Shown: positions 34,601-48,926, counted from the stretch's first letter. The stretch: DNA of 64,000 nucleotides from Mycteria americana (GCF_035582795.1 NC_134367.1:2978501-3042500), one strand, 5' to 3'. The notes: generated by a model not told the origin, from the sequence alone. Numbers and translations are program-made.

Positions 34601-37600
34601 GCCAAGGAAAAGACAGCCCGTCCTGTAGCAAAGTTAATTGGGTACATACACAACTATGCAAAACGAGCTGTCATAGGTGGTCCCTGCTAGGGACATCTCA
34701 TCAGTCTATTGATCGGTCGCCCTGGGAGTCTGCGGGACCGGAGGTGCACACTGGAGGTCCTTGCGGATGTAGTCCTTCGTGTTCAGATTGTTCATGCATT
34801 TATAGGCCTTTATTCTTGTTTTCATATGTATTTTTTACATTTTTGTGGTTGAATCTTAGAATGTCCACTTCAGCTGTTGCTACCTTCCTTTGCTGCTTCT
34901 GTGTGGCTGCAATATTATTATTATTATTTTTTTTTGCTTTTTCAACCGTATTTCTCTCAGTATTCGTTCTCCTTTTATATTGGTCTCTATGTCATAGCTC
35001 CATTCACTCACTTAGGGGTTCTTAGAGCTTCACCAGTGTTTGGCTATTTAATAATAAATGAAAAACAGAAAAGTGGAGAGTCGTTAGGCAATTCATTGTC
35101 ATCATCTCTCCGTAAGAACAGCCCAGGTAAAAGTAGCCTTTTTTCTGTCATGTAATGTACTTTCACCCTTTAATAATAAATCAATAAAGCATCTGGTTCC
35201 AAAATTAGACTCCTAAAAAACCTCTGGCTTGTTCTCAGAGGAACTGGCTTCACTTATCTCTAATGGGAATGCCCAGAAACGATAACAGGAGCGTGATAGC
35301 AGAAAGGCTAATAGAGTTAGCGCTGACATGACAAACATGTCATGTTAAGAATGTGTTTATTCTTAAGAATAAAATGTTTTGGGGAATATCATGTGCATGC
35401 TCCTTTTGAGCAATATTCTCATATCAGGTGTCAGGTTGAAGTGTTACACAGCTTTCATTGATCCATAGCACTTAGGTATTCTGTCAAGGAAGACAAAAAG
35501 GGAAATGAGAGGCACACCTGACATTAAAGTTTTAAAAGTAGCTATTTGAGGTTGAAGCATCTTGATGAGTTTTCCAATGGATAAAGGCCCTTTTATGTGT
35601 ACAAATACTTGTTAACATTTGTTAACATATTGTTCACATATTATCTGTATGTAGGCATGCATCTACTGGGTTTCATGAGAAGATGTAGACCTGTAAGTGT
35701 TTTTGCGTTTTGTACCTCATTCTCTCATGTTAATTCTTCTCATAAAACTTGCCTGGTAGATTTGCCTTCCCTGCAAGCGAAGAAGATAAGCTGTGGTTAT
35801 GTGGAAGGAGAGCCAGTCTTGTGGGTGACTTCTGTATTACATTCCAAATAGAACAGCTTAAATGAATGAGTTACTTCTTCTATTCCTAAGTTTTCCACTT
35901 GTGAGGTGGGAAATCATGCCCATTTGACAGCTATACTAGGACAGGTATCCAGGTATACTACTTTTGTGAGACACAGGTGCATTTGAGTGAGATGGAAAAA
36001 TATATGAATAAAGAGATTTTGAGAAAAGGCAGAATAAGAAGACATCAGGGGGCTTTCGTCAGGAGAATTTTAAATGAACAAATTTTAGGGGCATCAAGGT
36101 GAAATATATAGAAGATAGAAAAAATAATTTGAATTGAGTGATGACCAAGGCACAGATAAATATGAATTTTTTCCTAATTCATAAAAGAAAGATCAAAGTG
36201 ATACCCAAGATATTGCAAAAGAATAGATTTGTGGATTTTTCTATGAGCATGTGGATGTAGATAATGTTGAAGGACAGACCTACATGTTGTTCTGTAATGG
36301 TAAACCTGTCAACAGCGAAGATGGTCAAATTTGGACTAGAGATGGATAGGAGAATACTTGGAGAGAAAGATGAGGAATTCAACTCTTTCTATATTTTGTG
36401 CATTGGAAGGGAATAACATCAAAGAAATATCAGGAGGATAGCCAGAGATATGAGGATGTTCAAGAGAAAAATGTTAGAGTCAAAAAGTACTTTATAGAGT
36501 TACTAATGCAGAGCCTGATGTCATGAGAGTGGGTCAAGTTACTGGAGATTTGAGTACTGGAGTAATGCAGCCTCCCATGGAAAAGGCCACAGTCTTCGTG
36601 CAAGAAAGGAGGGACATCAGAACTGTGGGGCACCCAGCCGACAAGATGGAGAAAAGCAAATTGAAGAAGCTAGTGGGGGAGTAAGGTGAAAACCAGGCAG
36701 AGAACGTGAAAAAAAGTCCTGAAAGACAAGGTGTGGAGAAACTTTTGTATCTTCTTACTATCTGGAGGATATTGGATTAAGTGGAATAACAGACAGATCT
36801 GGGCTGGAAACTTATTTATGGGAAGGAGGAGAAATTGGTTGCATTGAAAGATTTTTGAAAGCTCAAATTGGAGGAAGGTGCATCTTGGAAGGTGTCACTG
36901 AGGGTGGTGTAAGCAATTTTAGTGGAGAGGAGCAGAACTGCAATTACAGAATATTTAAGAGAAGAGAGAGGGAATTAGAAGAGCTACAGTAAACTACACA
37001 TTTGAAAAAAAATGCTTTAAGACAGGAAGAGGGTAGTAATTTCTGCAAATGAGATCCACTGTGTTTGGAGCAGTCTATATTGGGAGAGAAAATAAGGCTC
37101 TTCATCCTATTAGCAAGGCTCTTCTCTTCAGGAAAGAGTTCGGCTGCTAGGGAATATATTTGTTTTTCCTGCCTTACTTTCAGTAAGAGTAATGAAGGAA
37201 TAGTTAAAATTGTTCATCTCTGTTGGAATTACGTATTTTTTTGGAATATAGCTGGAATACTCTGTTGTCAACACATACAGTTTTTGGAGGAAAACTAATT
37301 AAAAGATGAGTTTCTAATAGTGACTGCTGAAGTAGTATAGCCTTTCAGAGGTAATTCCACTGACAGTAATTTCTACGAGATCTTTTTGTTCCCATGTTGA
37401 TGCCTGATGGTCTTTCAGTAAAGGCAAACTGACATATTAGAGTTTTCTGTCAAGCGCACAAAGAAAAGAATTAGAAAAATTATACATAGGTGTATTTTTT
37501 CCCAAGTTGGCCTGTCATAATGATGCTAGGTGCTAATTGAAGAGATAGGATGTGCAATATTTTGAGGCAAAAACGTGATTTTGAAGTTAATGATGTTTCT

Positions 37601-39535
37601 TCTGGAGTTGGGAGACTATTGGGAAAAACCTGGGCAGATCTGTTGCAATCATTGGAAACAAGGCGAGGGGAACCTTGGGAGGATGTCAAATTTATCCACC
37701 TGTCTGAAGGTCAGATAATTAACCTATTTTTGACAAGTTTCTGTAGCTCAGATTACACAATCTCTTGCAGAACGTAGCAGTTGTATCTTTAGAAAGTTTT
37801 TTCTTAAGGTTTAAGCTAGATCTTTATTGTTTTGGTTTAACTTGTTTGATTTCTTGTCCTGTTCATGGTAGTTACATAGAACAATTTATATTCTCCCTTT
37901 TAGTACCATCTTTTTAGATATTTGAAGACTGCTGGCAATTTTCTTCTTGGTGTTCTGTTCTCCTGATTAAATAGGTGTAGTGTGGGATTTAGCACTGGTT
38001 TCAGACCTGAAATTTAGATAGCTGCATACAGGTATTTTGGTGCGTTCTGGGTATGTGAGCTCCCATTACATTCCATGGAGGTATAGCCCTGGGGTGGAGC
38101 CTGGAGAGCTTGGGTTATAGGGTAAACAAATGGGTGGGGAGAGTGAGGGACACAAAATTTGTTGATAAATTTACTTGGAAGAAATGTTGATTGAGCAACT
38201 GAATACTTGGTATATCACAGGCGTGTATCTGATGCAAAGATGGGGGACAGATTTGAATCAAATGAGTTACAACTTGCCAGACAGTCCCACCCAGCCATCT
38301 CATCAGGCAGTATTAGTCTGCTCTCCAAAGACCTTTGACAAATGTGGATCTTAAAATAACACTTTTAAAACTCCGGGGCTTTCTTAGCCTGAGAAATAAA
38401 GCATGCTCCTGTGTTATATTGAGGAACAATATTTTGCCTCCTTTTTTAGCTAAGTGAACTTTATCCCTGGCTCAAACCTTTGGGGAGATTGCGTCACTAA
38501 GTCCCAAAAAACAACTTAGCCCCAAAACGTCAGGGACTCTATACTGAATCTCTTAACAAAAAACCAGTAGTATCCATAAACTTACAAAATTGTACACTTA
38601 GGGAAGTCTTTTTTCCCTACATAATTTATTTTGCTCATTAATGTAATGCATATATTTTAAAAAGTTGGCATTTTGCCTTGGCAAATAGCTTGAAGATAAA
38701 AAAAAGTTTATTCCTGTAATTCTCCTCATATGAATTCTTGTAATTTAGAATATCTTGAATGAAGTTCCAAATATAATTTGCTATCCTTAAAGTCTAGCAA
38801 CGTAGCAAAAATTTTTCCACCACAGTTAACTGTTAATGCTGAGCTATTTCTCCTATGAATGCCACAACAGGAACTTGTGCTTTTGAATTAAGAGATGACA
38901 TCATTGGCATCTACGGATATGTGGAGATTTTTGAAGGTTTTTTGTGTATTAGCTGGAATCAGATTTAGTATTAATTTTCAGCTGATTTTTAATAATGGTG
39001 GGATTGATAAGAACTACTAGATTTCAAGCTGGAGTTTAGAAAGTTAAAACGTGCATGACTTTCGAATGTGATCTTAATTCAAATCTATACGTCTCCTGCT
39101 CCTGGCATCTTCCCATGATTCTCGGGAGGAGAGAAGGAAAACATTATTTTAAGGAGTATTTGGTGCTTATTAAAATTACACATACGCCCGCCTTCAAAAG
39201 AATCTTGATTTACTGCAGGTTGTTCATGTGTCACATGCGGACATTTTTAGAGAACAGATTTCTTATCACTGTGAACAGTGAATGGCTTCCAGTGCTCCAC
39301 GATCAGTGAGCAAAAATGTTATATCCGTTGTAAAAGGTAGGAAACCATGAAATCTATAAGCCGATTTGGCAGAAGAAGCGGTTGTTGGTGCCAAGATTTG
39401 GTTACTGACCCACAGTTTCCTGTTTTTAAATATATTAATTGATTCGCAAAGAGCATCTTTTGGAAAACAAGAACTCAGACAGACTGGCACAGGCTGGAGC
39501 TCCGCCAAGACTGCTCGGGAAGGTTGCCATGCTGG

Positions 39536-39570
39536 GAGCGAGCGAGCGAGAGAGAGAGCGAGCGAGAGAG
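39536..39570. repeat. GAGC/GAGA simple repeat
   Basis: The run GAGCGAGCGAGCGAGAGAGA followed by GAGCGAGCGAGAGAG is a purine-rich tetranucleotide/dinucleotide repeat. It creates apparent Arg/Glu-rich and Ser/Leu-rich open frames on the two strands that should be ignored. Confidence 0.88.
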
Positions 39571-41803
39571 CCGAGGAAAGAAAAAAAGGCAAGACTTGGC
39601 ACGGCTCAGTCAAATCAGCTTCTTTTGTCTGCTTTCTCGGCTTGAGCTTCAGGAAAGAAAACCGTCCTGGGGTACAGAAAAACTCAGAACTTTTTGGTTT
39701 TCAAACTTAGATAGCTTTTTAAGTCTCTTGGGCTGTTTGAAAGTGGTGGTACATTAAATGACTTTCAGTTACCAGTGATAAGAGAAATAAAAGACTTCTT
39801 TAATGAAGCCTCCACAATGTCAGTTTATACATATGGGAAATACGATATTTGATTTTTTTTTGTATGTCTGATTAAACTGTAAGGGAGCCGAGTAACTTGG
39901 AAGATTACAGAGGGAATACCTAAATAAAAGGGAGAATTTTCATTTTTTGCAACAAAAAAAAGTTTTCATCGACATGAATATGCTTTAAAACCAAATCTGA
40001 CCTCCTTCGGAATATGTTCAGAATGGGAATTTCAGCGTTTCTCTCATACATGCTACAGATACGAACTTTTAATGGAACCTCCTTAAAGATTTCATCTGAC
40101 CCAGCAATGAAGTAAGAGTAGAGAGAAAGTTGTGACATCTTATTATAAAAGTAAGTATGTTCTTAAAGCAACAATATTTATTTTTGCTGCTTCATGCTGT
40201 CCGAGCTCCATCTCCCAGCTATTAGTAACAACACTGAAGACCAGCAGGGCAAGCCGAAGACACCCAGACTACGCCTGAAGGGCAAAAAAAGAAATGAGAG
40301 CGTGGTTATTTTGCTACTGCTCTAAAACATTTCTTCCAGTGCATCTTACTAGAAAGCATATGAAATGGCTGAATTTTTTACTTTTAGAGGAAATAAGAGA
40401 TGGAAAAATATTGACTTCTGCCAAGTGAGGAATGTTTGAAGATGACAGAGCTGGATTTGAACTGATGACACTGGATATAGAAACGTCAATTTGTAGTTAC
40501 AGTACCTGTTTGCTGTAAATTGTGAAAAAATCTGCTCTTTTCTCATACGTGGATTAAAAAAATCTGTGACGACTGAAGCGTGGATGTCTTATGATTTCAA
40601 TAAAATTAAGGACCTAAAAATCCATTGTTTGTTTTCTCCAAGGGTGCCTGGATTTTCAGTGAGACAGGCACCTTATTTCTGATTTCATAGGAACAAATAC
40701 TAGCATACTGCCTATTAGGCCTGGATGTGGTTGGATTATACTCCTTCTGCTGTGACAATCAGCATTATTATTTCAGAAAGTAACTGTAAAGCATAGATTT
40801 TTATGGATCGTCTTCACTTATAGTAAGTATTATGCTATCCTTAAAGAATAGATTGTTCAGCCTGTAAGATGTGTAATTTCTGGCATGCTGCAGAAGTACA
40901 TTTCCCTAATTCTTCTTATATGCTGAAGGAAAGTAAGAAACAACATTAATGAAAAGCATTTTAACAGGAATGTGTTTGTATTTTAACTGTACATCATGGC
41001 ATGTTGATTACTAGACTACTCGAAATAACTGGCCTTTTTGATTATGTAAAAGAACTTGGGTGACTTAATATTACACTAAATTGGTTTCAGAGCAAGGTAT
41101 GTCAGATTTTTACTACACCAGTGAACCTTTTGAAAGATACTATAGTTAAATAGTAGCTAAGGTGCTGTTGTGATTACCATTTGATGTACTGAAACCTTTT
41201 AATATGGTTTGTTAGTGATTTTTGAAGAAAGTGTCTCCATCAGATGGTATTATAAAAGTAGCAACCCTGTCTTTCTAAATCGTCACAAAATATATTTAAC
41301 AGCTATGTGCTAAAACAGGTATCCCGCAAGAGATTACAAATTGATCCTGGGTGGAAAGGAAATGTTTGAAGGAGTTCAGTTTTGCTTTCTGTGTGGTTAG
41401 GTAGTGTGTCGTTCATTCCTGCACAGGCGTTAACATGTGATGTGAGCGGGGAAACGGAGAGATGTGATGGATGTAAGTTTGCAACCACAACAGTGTAGTA
41501 AGTTTGTCTTTCTGCGTGCATATTCTGAAATGAATTTCCTGTATTTCTTAGAAATTGTGTGTAGTCTCAAAGCACATGCTATTTTGTTTAATCACAACAT
41601 TTCAAACCAAATTTTTAATGGGTGTCCCTATTAAAAGTCAGAAAACAATAGAAAACATTTATCGTGGTGCCTCTAAGTGAAAACAAGCTCTGACTATTAG
41701 AATAACCATATTTCTCTCCTGAATACTTACATAATTTCATAAATGATTTCTCAGGTTTTAAACGTGATCAACATGTGGGTCCTTGCAATGCATTTGCAAA
41801 TAG

Positions 41804-41823
41804 AAATATTTGTACAAATATTT
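41804..41823. promoter_or_regulatory. 20-bp perfect palindrome next to a POU-octamer-like site
   Basis: AAATATTTGTACAAATATTT is its own reverse complement and holds two FOX-like ACAAATATT half sites. It is preceded within 10 bp by GCATTTGCAAAT (about 41790-41802), close to the POU octamer ATTTGCAT. The combination resembles an enhancer core, but AT-rich DNA makes such matches more likely by chance. Confidence 0.25.
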
Positions 41824-42383
41824 GAACATATATTGACACTGAAGTTATTTGGAAAGCAGTTATTACAATTTTGAAAATATTACTTGTCTTTGAAATTTCT
41901 AGTCAGTACATTTTGCTTTCCTAAATGAGATATATACCACTGCTGATTTCTTTTGGCCTACATAATAAAGAAAGTATTTTTTTCTTTCTGCTAAACCCTT
42001 TGCTTTTAAAAGTTCATCTAAGTGCTTATTTTTGGAAAATACCCCAACTTAGCAAGTTAAAATCAAAATTTGAAGGGCATGGTTTAAATGGTTGGTTCCA
42101 GAATGTTGATTGGATTGCATGAAAATGTAATTTGTGAGTGTAATTTGACATGGTTTATCGTATTTATATATTTTATTTACAAACTGTATAATACTTTGAG
42201 TTTTCTGGATACTTTAATCAGATTATTCATTATCACCATTCATTTATGATCCTTAATTATTGGTTAAGTTTAGTAACTTCATAAGTGAGCAATTTGTGTT
42301 TAATTCTTAATGAATCATTAATATATATTTTGATTTGGATCGCACAATTCCTTGAAGTGTCATTTTTCAATGTAGAGGTGAGG

Positions 42384-42402
42384 ATTAGGGTTTAGGGTTT
42401 AA
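42384..42402 (+). repeat. Very short telomere-like scrap
   Basis: ATTAGGGTTTAGGGTTTAA holds one TTAGGG and one TTTAGGG unit. It is too short to be an interstitial telomere array and may be chance. Confidence 0.4.
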
Positions 42403-45400
42403 CTTGCTTTTTCTCATTAAACTGCAGAGGCGTAATATTATTTCACATAGGAGCATCGCATTTGATGCTGTAATGGGCCTATGTCTGATCTCACTTGTAT
42501 GCATTAATAATATATAAACCACAGTTTACTCTTCTGTTTTTACTACTATCAGAGTAGATTGAGATCAAAATGGGACTGTAATGGCTTAGTTTGTGCCTTT
42601 TATATTTATATGTGTGAACCATTTTTAACACAGATTTGTACAAAGGTTGATCGAGCGCTTACTATGAAGCAATATGTTTACGGGACAAGGAAGAGATACG
42701 CGGTTCTCAGTGTGACTATGGATTTTTCCTAAATATGGCTGTAGGATAATAATATAAATGTTAAAATACAGTGTATGCGGATTTTGCGTGTTAGTTTTCA
42801 TGCCGATATCCATGGAAAACGCTGAAGATTAGCTTGGTGTTCCACACATGGTAGAACTCTGTATTCTGCCATTGCTGAGGTAACCTCATCTTCTATACCC
42901 AATATTTTTTTAAAAAGCTACATATATTTTAGGGCTCTTTCCATTTACCATTTACCATTACTCAGAATAATTACTTATTTTGTAGCCTACTGCATGGCAA
43001 GGTGTTTTCTCTCTGTATAGCAGCTTTTCTGGCGCTGGTGTCATCATTGTAATTATTTCATATAACTGTAACATGTAGTTCTTCAGATCTTGCGCCAGTA
43101 CACAGCAAGGTACATAAAACTGTAAATTTATTCCTAATATTTTATCTATAAGTCCAACCTTGACCAAGGTGGAAAACTGTCTGAGAAACTGGAGGAAGAA
43201 GGCTGTAGTATTCCCCTCTTTCTTATCATCTATACCTTATCATAATTTACCATAAATTTCTTCTCCTTTTGTTCGTGAAAACAGACACAGACTATTTCTT
43301 CATTTTAGTTAAAATCATTTGTCCAGTACTACGTGTGCATGTGCTGGCTAGATTCTCAACACTGCAGATTGGCACAGTGGGATTGACTTTGGTGAATTCT
43401 ACTCCTTTATTCCAGCTGGAGGTATAGGCCACAGTCTTCATCCATGCAATAGAAATTCTGAGCAAAATCAATAGTATTTTGTCCAGTGTAACTGTTAAAG
43501 AAGCATATAAGTGAGTTAAGTAACTTTTGTAATCATTGTGGAGGAATAGACACCTTTAGAAGGTGATTTAGATGGCTGTCACATTGGTCCTGTGAATCAC
43601 TCTCTTTATTGACCATAAAGGTAACCCAGGGCAGCAAGCTTCGACCAAGACATCTGACATTTAGTTGTCTAAATTTGAGGAAGATCAATCAAGTGCTTAA
43701 TGAGATAATTAAAAAAAAAGAAAGTTTTAAAATAAAAAATGGCAGTGATTACTTGTACAGGCTTGTGCAATGAATGTGAAATACTACAATGCAGTATTTC
43801 CTATATTCAATTTCAAGGTTAAGAAAATAGGAAAATAGGACAACAAATGATAAGAAGATGCAAATATTAATTTGTAATATTGTTAAGTTGTCTTAAGATA
43901 ACTGTATTGTCTGCTATATTCACATTTATTTTATAGATAAGGAATAATCCACAGTTGTTTAGGGCCTGACTGATTCTGATAATCTTGTGGAAATTATTGT
44001 AGAAATGATAGAAGCTTGTCCTCTTGAGAATTGTGGACATCCATATTTTTCCAGTTGTTTTCCTGTAATTAAGCTATACCCAGTATACATCTGTTTCTCC
44101 GAGTCACTATAGCAGTTTTTTCATATTTGGCTGATGCAATGGAATTTTGAAATGTTTGTATTTTCCCTGAAGCAGAGGGGCCACCCACTTAATGCATTTG
44201 AAAGCTCTAGTGGTCTTCACCTTGTCTTGGGTATTCCATGTCCTCTTATGTTCCCAAAGATGCCACTTACTGTGGCTGGAAAAATTAACAAAAATGAATT
44301 GGTCACTGTGCATTTTCTCATCGAAGTCGTGGAGATGTCGGGATTGAAAAGTGGACCTCATTTGAATGTTATTTTCATTACAAGGGGATGAATTATAGGT
44401 CTTGCAAGAAATTCCCATTATTGTCCCTTCTTCACATTTGTTAAATCACCTATTTTTTTGTAAGTTTGCCAAGATCAAGCAGAACAAGGCTATAATTTCC
44501 TTTAGATACCTTCGTTTTGTTGTCTCAGTATAATGAAGGTCAACTTTTCTGTGTCTGCTTTGGTTTTAAACATTGTGAAGACAAAGACACTTGAATCTTG
44601 TCTAGTGTTTTAAACTGGAGAGTGACTTCTGTATTTGCTACCTCCTGATAAAAATATAATTCCCATCTCTCCTGTATTTTTTCAGTGAAGGTAAAAGATA
44701 TCCTTGAAGATGCTTGGTGACACTTCTGATGTTTTCCATACTCCTAAGTATCTTGGAATGGATTCATTTGATTTGTTATCCATTTTTTTCATATACCATA
44801 CAGTTTTCCCAAGTCTATATGAGGGGATACTTTACACTCAGTAATTGTTTGAAGAGAGTCTATGAATTTCCTTTTCATGAACCGTGAAATACCAACTCAC
44901 CAGAGGTTCATATCGATGCCGTCTTCATTCTTCTCCTGATAGTGGTGGATAGGAAAACAGCTTTTTAGGGAAATAGGATATATTCGCTTGGAACATCTGA
45001 GGAGTTTAGGTGCCTGCCATTTTAGACATCCTAGGTTGTCTGAGGTATCTTCGTGGAGCTGGCAGGAGTGACACAGGGTATCCAGGAGAACTGAGGCCTT
45101 TTGGAGTTACAGCTGAAGCCAAGTAGGGGCATCTGAAAAGGTATTGGGCATTTGGAATTGCTTTCTTCTTTACCGTTTTACTGATGAAGACTAGAGACAT
45201 TTTGTAGAGGTTCTTTTTCTACCAAGTATTTGATTCCCACAGTCAGATTATGTAATGCAAAGGACCATGGCCCTAGAAGTAATGTAATCTATCTCCTGAG
45301 TAATGACAAGAGAACTTGTGAGTCCAGGATCAGGATCCCTTGTGACAAGAGGTGTGTCCTCTTAGTCTTACATTTTGGCATCTTCACACCAGTCTTAACA

Positions 45401-48400
45401 CTTTTGTTCAGAGCAGTACATTAATTTGAATATCTCCAGGTCTCTCTCTCTTGAACCTATCTTGTTTTCTCCAATCCCTGAGATTTTCAGTTCCAAGATG
45501 ACTGATTTAGTTTATTTTAGTTGCTTTAATTACTTTTGCTATGTTTCCATTCTTCCCTATTTTTCAGAGATTCAACACCGAACAAGTCTTTTTTGAAAAA
45601 AGAATTCCTTTCTCAGTAAGGGACTCAAAGACAGTTCACAGGGTTACCAAGGCATCCAGTTACTACCTATTCCACATGAAGAGTTAAGGTTTAAGTTCGA
45701 TCTTGTACTTCAGAAATCTCAGAAGACAGATAAAGGATGTTTGAGTTCACTGGACTTGCTTTAGGACTACTGTATTCTGAAGCTGTTCTTTGCCACCCTC
45801 CAGAGATGTTTGTGGTTCCAGGGCAATTAGTGGTGTACTATATGAGAGCACAAAAAGAAAATAGGGCTTGAAATGTACGTGTTAGCATGTGTGTGAATTA
45901 GGATCATTGTGGCACAGGAAACCGTAGAAAACGTATAGCATAGCACAGTGTTGCAGAAGAATGGTGGACTCTGATTTCCCCAAAGTATTTTGATTTAGTC
46001 AGGGCAGTGAGTGCTTCTTAGAGCAAAGGTTCTAGCTGGGTAAAGGATGTGCTTCCTGAATGTGCTTTATGGGTGTGGTAGGAAATGTACTTTGTACAAT
46101 TTCTGGCATAAATTAGATACCAAGAGGTGTTTGTCTCTCCACCTTGGTAAGCTGGATTGTGAAGGACAGCAAGATCTGACCGTATTACATGACCACTTCT
46201 GATCAGTGTGACTGCTAAATTGCTTAGGGAAATTATCTGGCTGGCACAGGTGACTGTCTTGGTGTCATCTTTTCTCCTAAACTGTTATTCCTGACCTCTT
46301 CAGCCTATGTAAAAGTCTTGGTTTGTCTGAAGCTGACACCTCTGTAGTATCAAATGGTAGGTTTTTAAAAACAGAAAGTATACCGCATTTGCAGGACACT
46401 GACTGCCCGGTGTGCTCTAACAACTTGTTAATGAAGCATATTGATAAGAGAGAAATGAGAGAATAGTCATGAAACTGGGATGTCATATTCACCTTATTCC
46501 TTATTTATGGCGAGATTGGATGGCACACCTGTGGAGACGTTCAAGTTCACTCTTTTCACGTTGGTGTAAGGAAAGCAGTTGTGATAGATGAATGTTTCAG
46601 ACACTTCAGGAAGATGCTTATAAGGAGGTCCACCACTTAGGAGGTAATCAGATCCCAAGAAGAATGTCTCTCTAATACGGAGATAATACATTTACTGACT
46701 TCGAAAGGAAACTGGAAGGTCTGAAGAAAGGTTTGTTTTGACTTCACTAAGCTATAATGAGAAGATATATAGCTGCCATGTAGATCCTTAAGGAAGCTAT
46801 TAGTAGACTCTTGATTTAATATGCAGAAGCTATCTAAAATTATGTTATCCTTATGTAAGACAGCGCAGGTCCAACACAAGCAGTTCAGGAAGTAAATTGG
46901 CTCCCTGACTTTTTGAAATGTTTCAGGATGTAGTTCTTCATGAAGAGCAGTGGGGGTGGCATGGAGTATCTGAGAGCCCATGTGACTTATATTTAGTCAG
47001 TAGGTTATCTCTGTTCCATACTGTGGGTTGTCTCCACATTAGGATACAGAATTATATATTTCTGCTGAGATAGGAGATCTAGAGTAGTATATGTGATGCT
47101 TTTCTTGACAGGTGCAAAAGGTGGGGAGCCCATACTAGCAAGCTGTTATTGGGGCTATTAATATATTTTAATATGACTTTGATTTAATCGTCTGTATAAA
47201 TTAGTATTAGGAGAATCAGAGAAGAGGCATACAGAAAATATTGTCTTTGATCTGCTAGATGACATCAAATCGGAATATTTCTTTGACCATCTTCTTAGAT
47301 AATGCACTTGACAGTTCTTGCTTCTTTCCTGACACGTAACAAGGGTTTAGTCCCAGTTCCCCATTTGCAAACTGCTAACTTTCGGTTTTGGCACTGATAG
47401 GTTTCCATTCATATTGATTTTACAGAGCAAGCCGTCATCCCTTTTACATCTCAGCACGGCACCAAATGTACAGTGTAAGAGTGCTTATACGAGATGAAAG
47501 GCTTCTGTGTGGATTTTGTTTTGGGTGCCCCACAGCTGTGTTTTTTCCAGTGCTACAGATAGGAGTAGGAATAAGGTCTAGTTTGCTTGTTCATCTAATA
47601 CACAGCCAAGTAAAAACAAAGGCGGATCTGGGGTCCTTACATCTACATAGATAGTACAGTGAGATGATGTTTCAAATCTTGGTTTTCCACAGACAGTGAT
47701 TTTGGTAAAGTGGTAAAAAATTCCAGCCCAGATTAAAACATCCACAGAGGCTCTGAGGAGAGGACAGACTGAGAGAACAAGTGTATGTTCAGGAGAAGCA
47801 TATTCAGAAAAATCTTAACAATTTGTTTGTACTATACCGATAGAAATTCTTGGAATTGAACATTATAGGATGGGAAGTTTTGCACTGAAGTACGCAGTAT
47901 CCACAGATAAAATATTCTCCAAGAAGTTTATGGCCACGTCAAAGTCTTGTTTTAGGTAGTTTTCCCATTTGTGAAGAACAGCATGGTGTTTGCCCATGAG
48001 TTGATATTGTATCCTGTTCCTAGTTGGAGCGTGTTGCGTTGTTCTGTCCTTAGTCGTGAATTGCTTGTTCATTGTCCGTCTAGGAGAGCAACACTTTCTA
48101 ATCTCCGTAGGTGAGAAGGTAGGGAGCATTTCAAAGGAGAAAGAGAGGACCTCTTCTTTACTAGTAACTATTATTTTAAGGCTTGCTACTTTCACTGATG
48201 TTAGTTATCTTTCACTCTACCTTGGAGTTCTAGATAATGCCAGGTATCTGCAATTTGGGCGGTGGAATAGAGGGGGTGATAGTTGGATGCTGTTGATTAT
48301 TTGGTTGTATATTGTCTTTATACAAAGCTAATGATATCATCTTGCACAAATCACCCCAGTGCCCTGTGCTGTGATGTGCGTGGTTCTAACGGAGATTGAA

Positions 48401-48875
48401 ACAGCCACTTAATCCTTGGTTATGAAAGTCATAGCAAGTCAAACGTCTTGGCTACAGCCAGCTGAGATTCCAGAAGAGAGCCAGTGACGATAGAGGATCT
48501 GTCTTTTGAGAGCATATATTTCTTCAGTAGCTGGATGGTCGTGATGCTTCAGAATAAGAAAGCAGAGATGAGCTCATTAGCGAGGTACAGGCGAGTGCCA
48601 TACTGAACGTGCTGCCAGCAGCAGCATGTTACTGCAAGTGCTTTGCTGTTTTAAAAGAAAACCAATGCTGTTTGCAAATAAAACCAACACTGGCTTATAT
48701 CTGCAGTTACAAAGAGGGTAGCGCTTTTATTACTTTGTCCGTAGCTTTATCCAGTGAGCGAGAGCGTTGTAAGAGTAATCCCGTATGTCTGACCGAATGC
48801 TAACAGATCCATTGTTGGCACTGTCCAAGGAATTAACGCATGGGCACTTGGTAGCAAGCTGGGAACCCACCTTTA

Positions 48876-48926
48876 TAATCTATACAGAAGAGGTTTATGG
48901 GTAATCTATACAGAAGAGGTTTATGG
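48876..48926. repeat. Perfect tandem duplication of 25 bp
   Basis: A 25-bp unit starting TAATCTATACAGAAGAGG occurs at 48876-48900 and again at 48902-48926, separated by one G and without a mismatch. The identity points to a recent local duplication. Confidence 0.95.

Noticed and set aside
34591..35025. 144-codon open frame with Phe/Leu-rich hydrophobic C-terminal half
   Set aside because: The hydrophobic run comes from a TTATTATTATT/T-rich stretch; there is no recognisable family, and a shorter overlapping frame does the same.
42384..42402. Interstitial telomere or fusion point
   Set aside because: Only two units, one of them the seven-base form; far too short.
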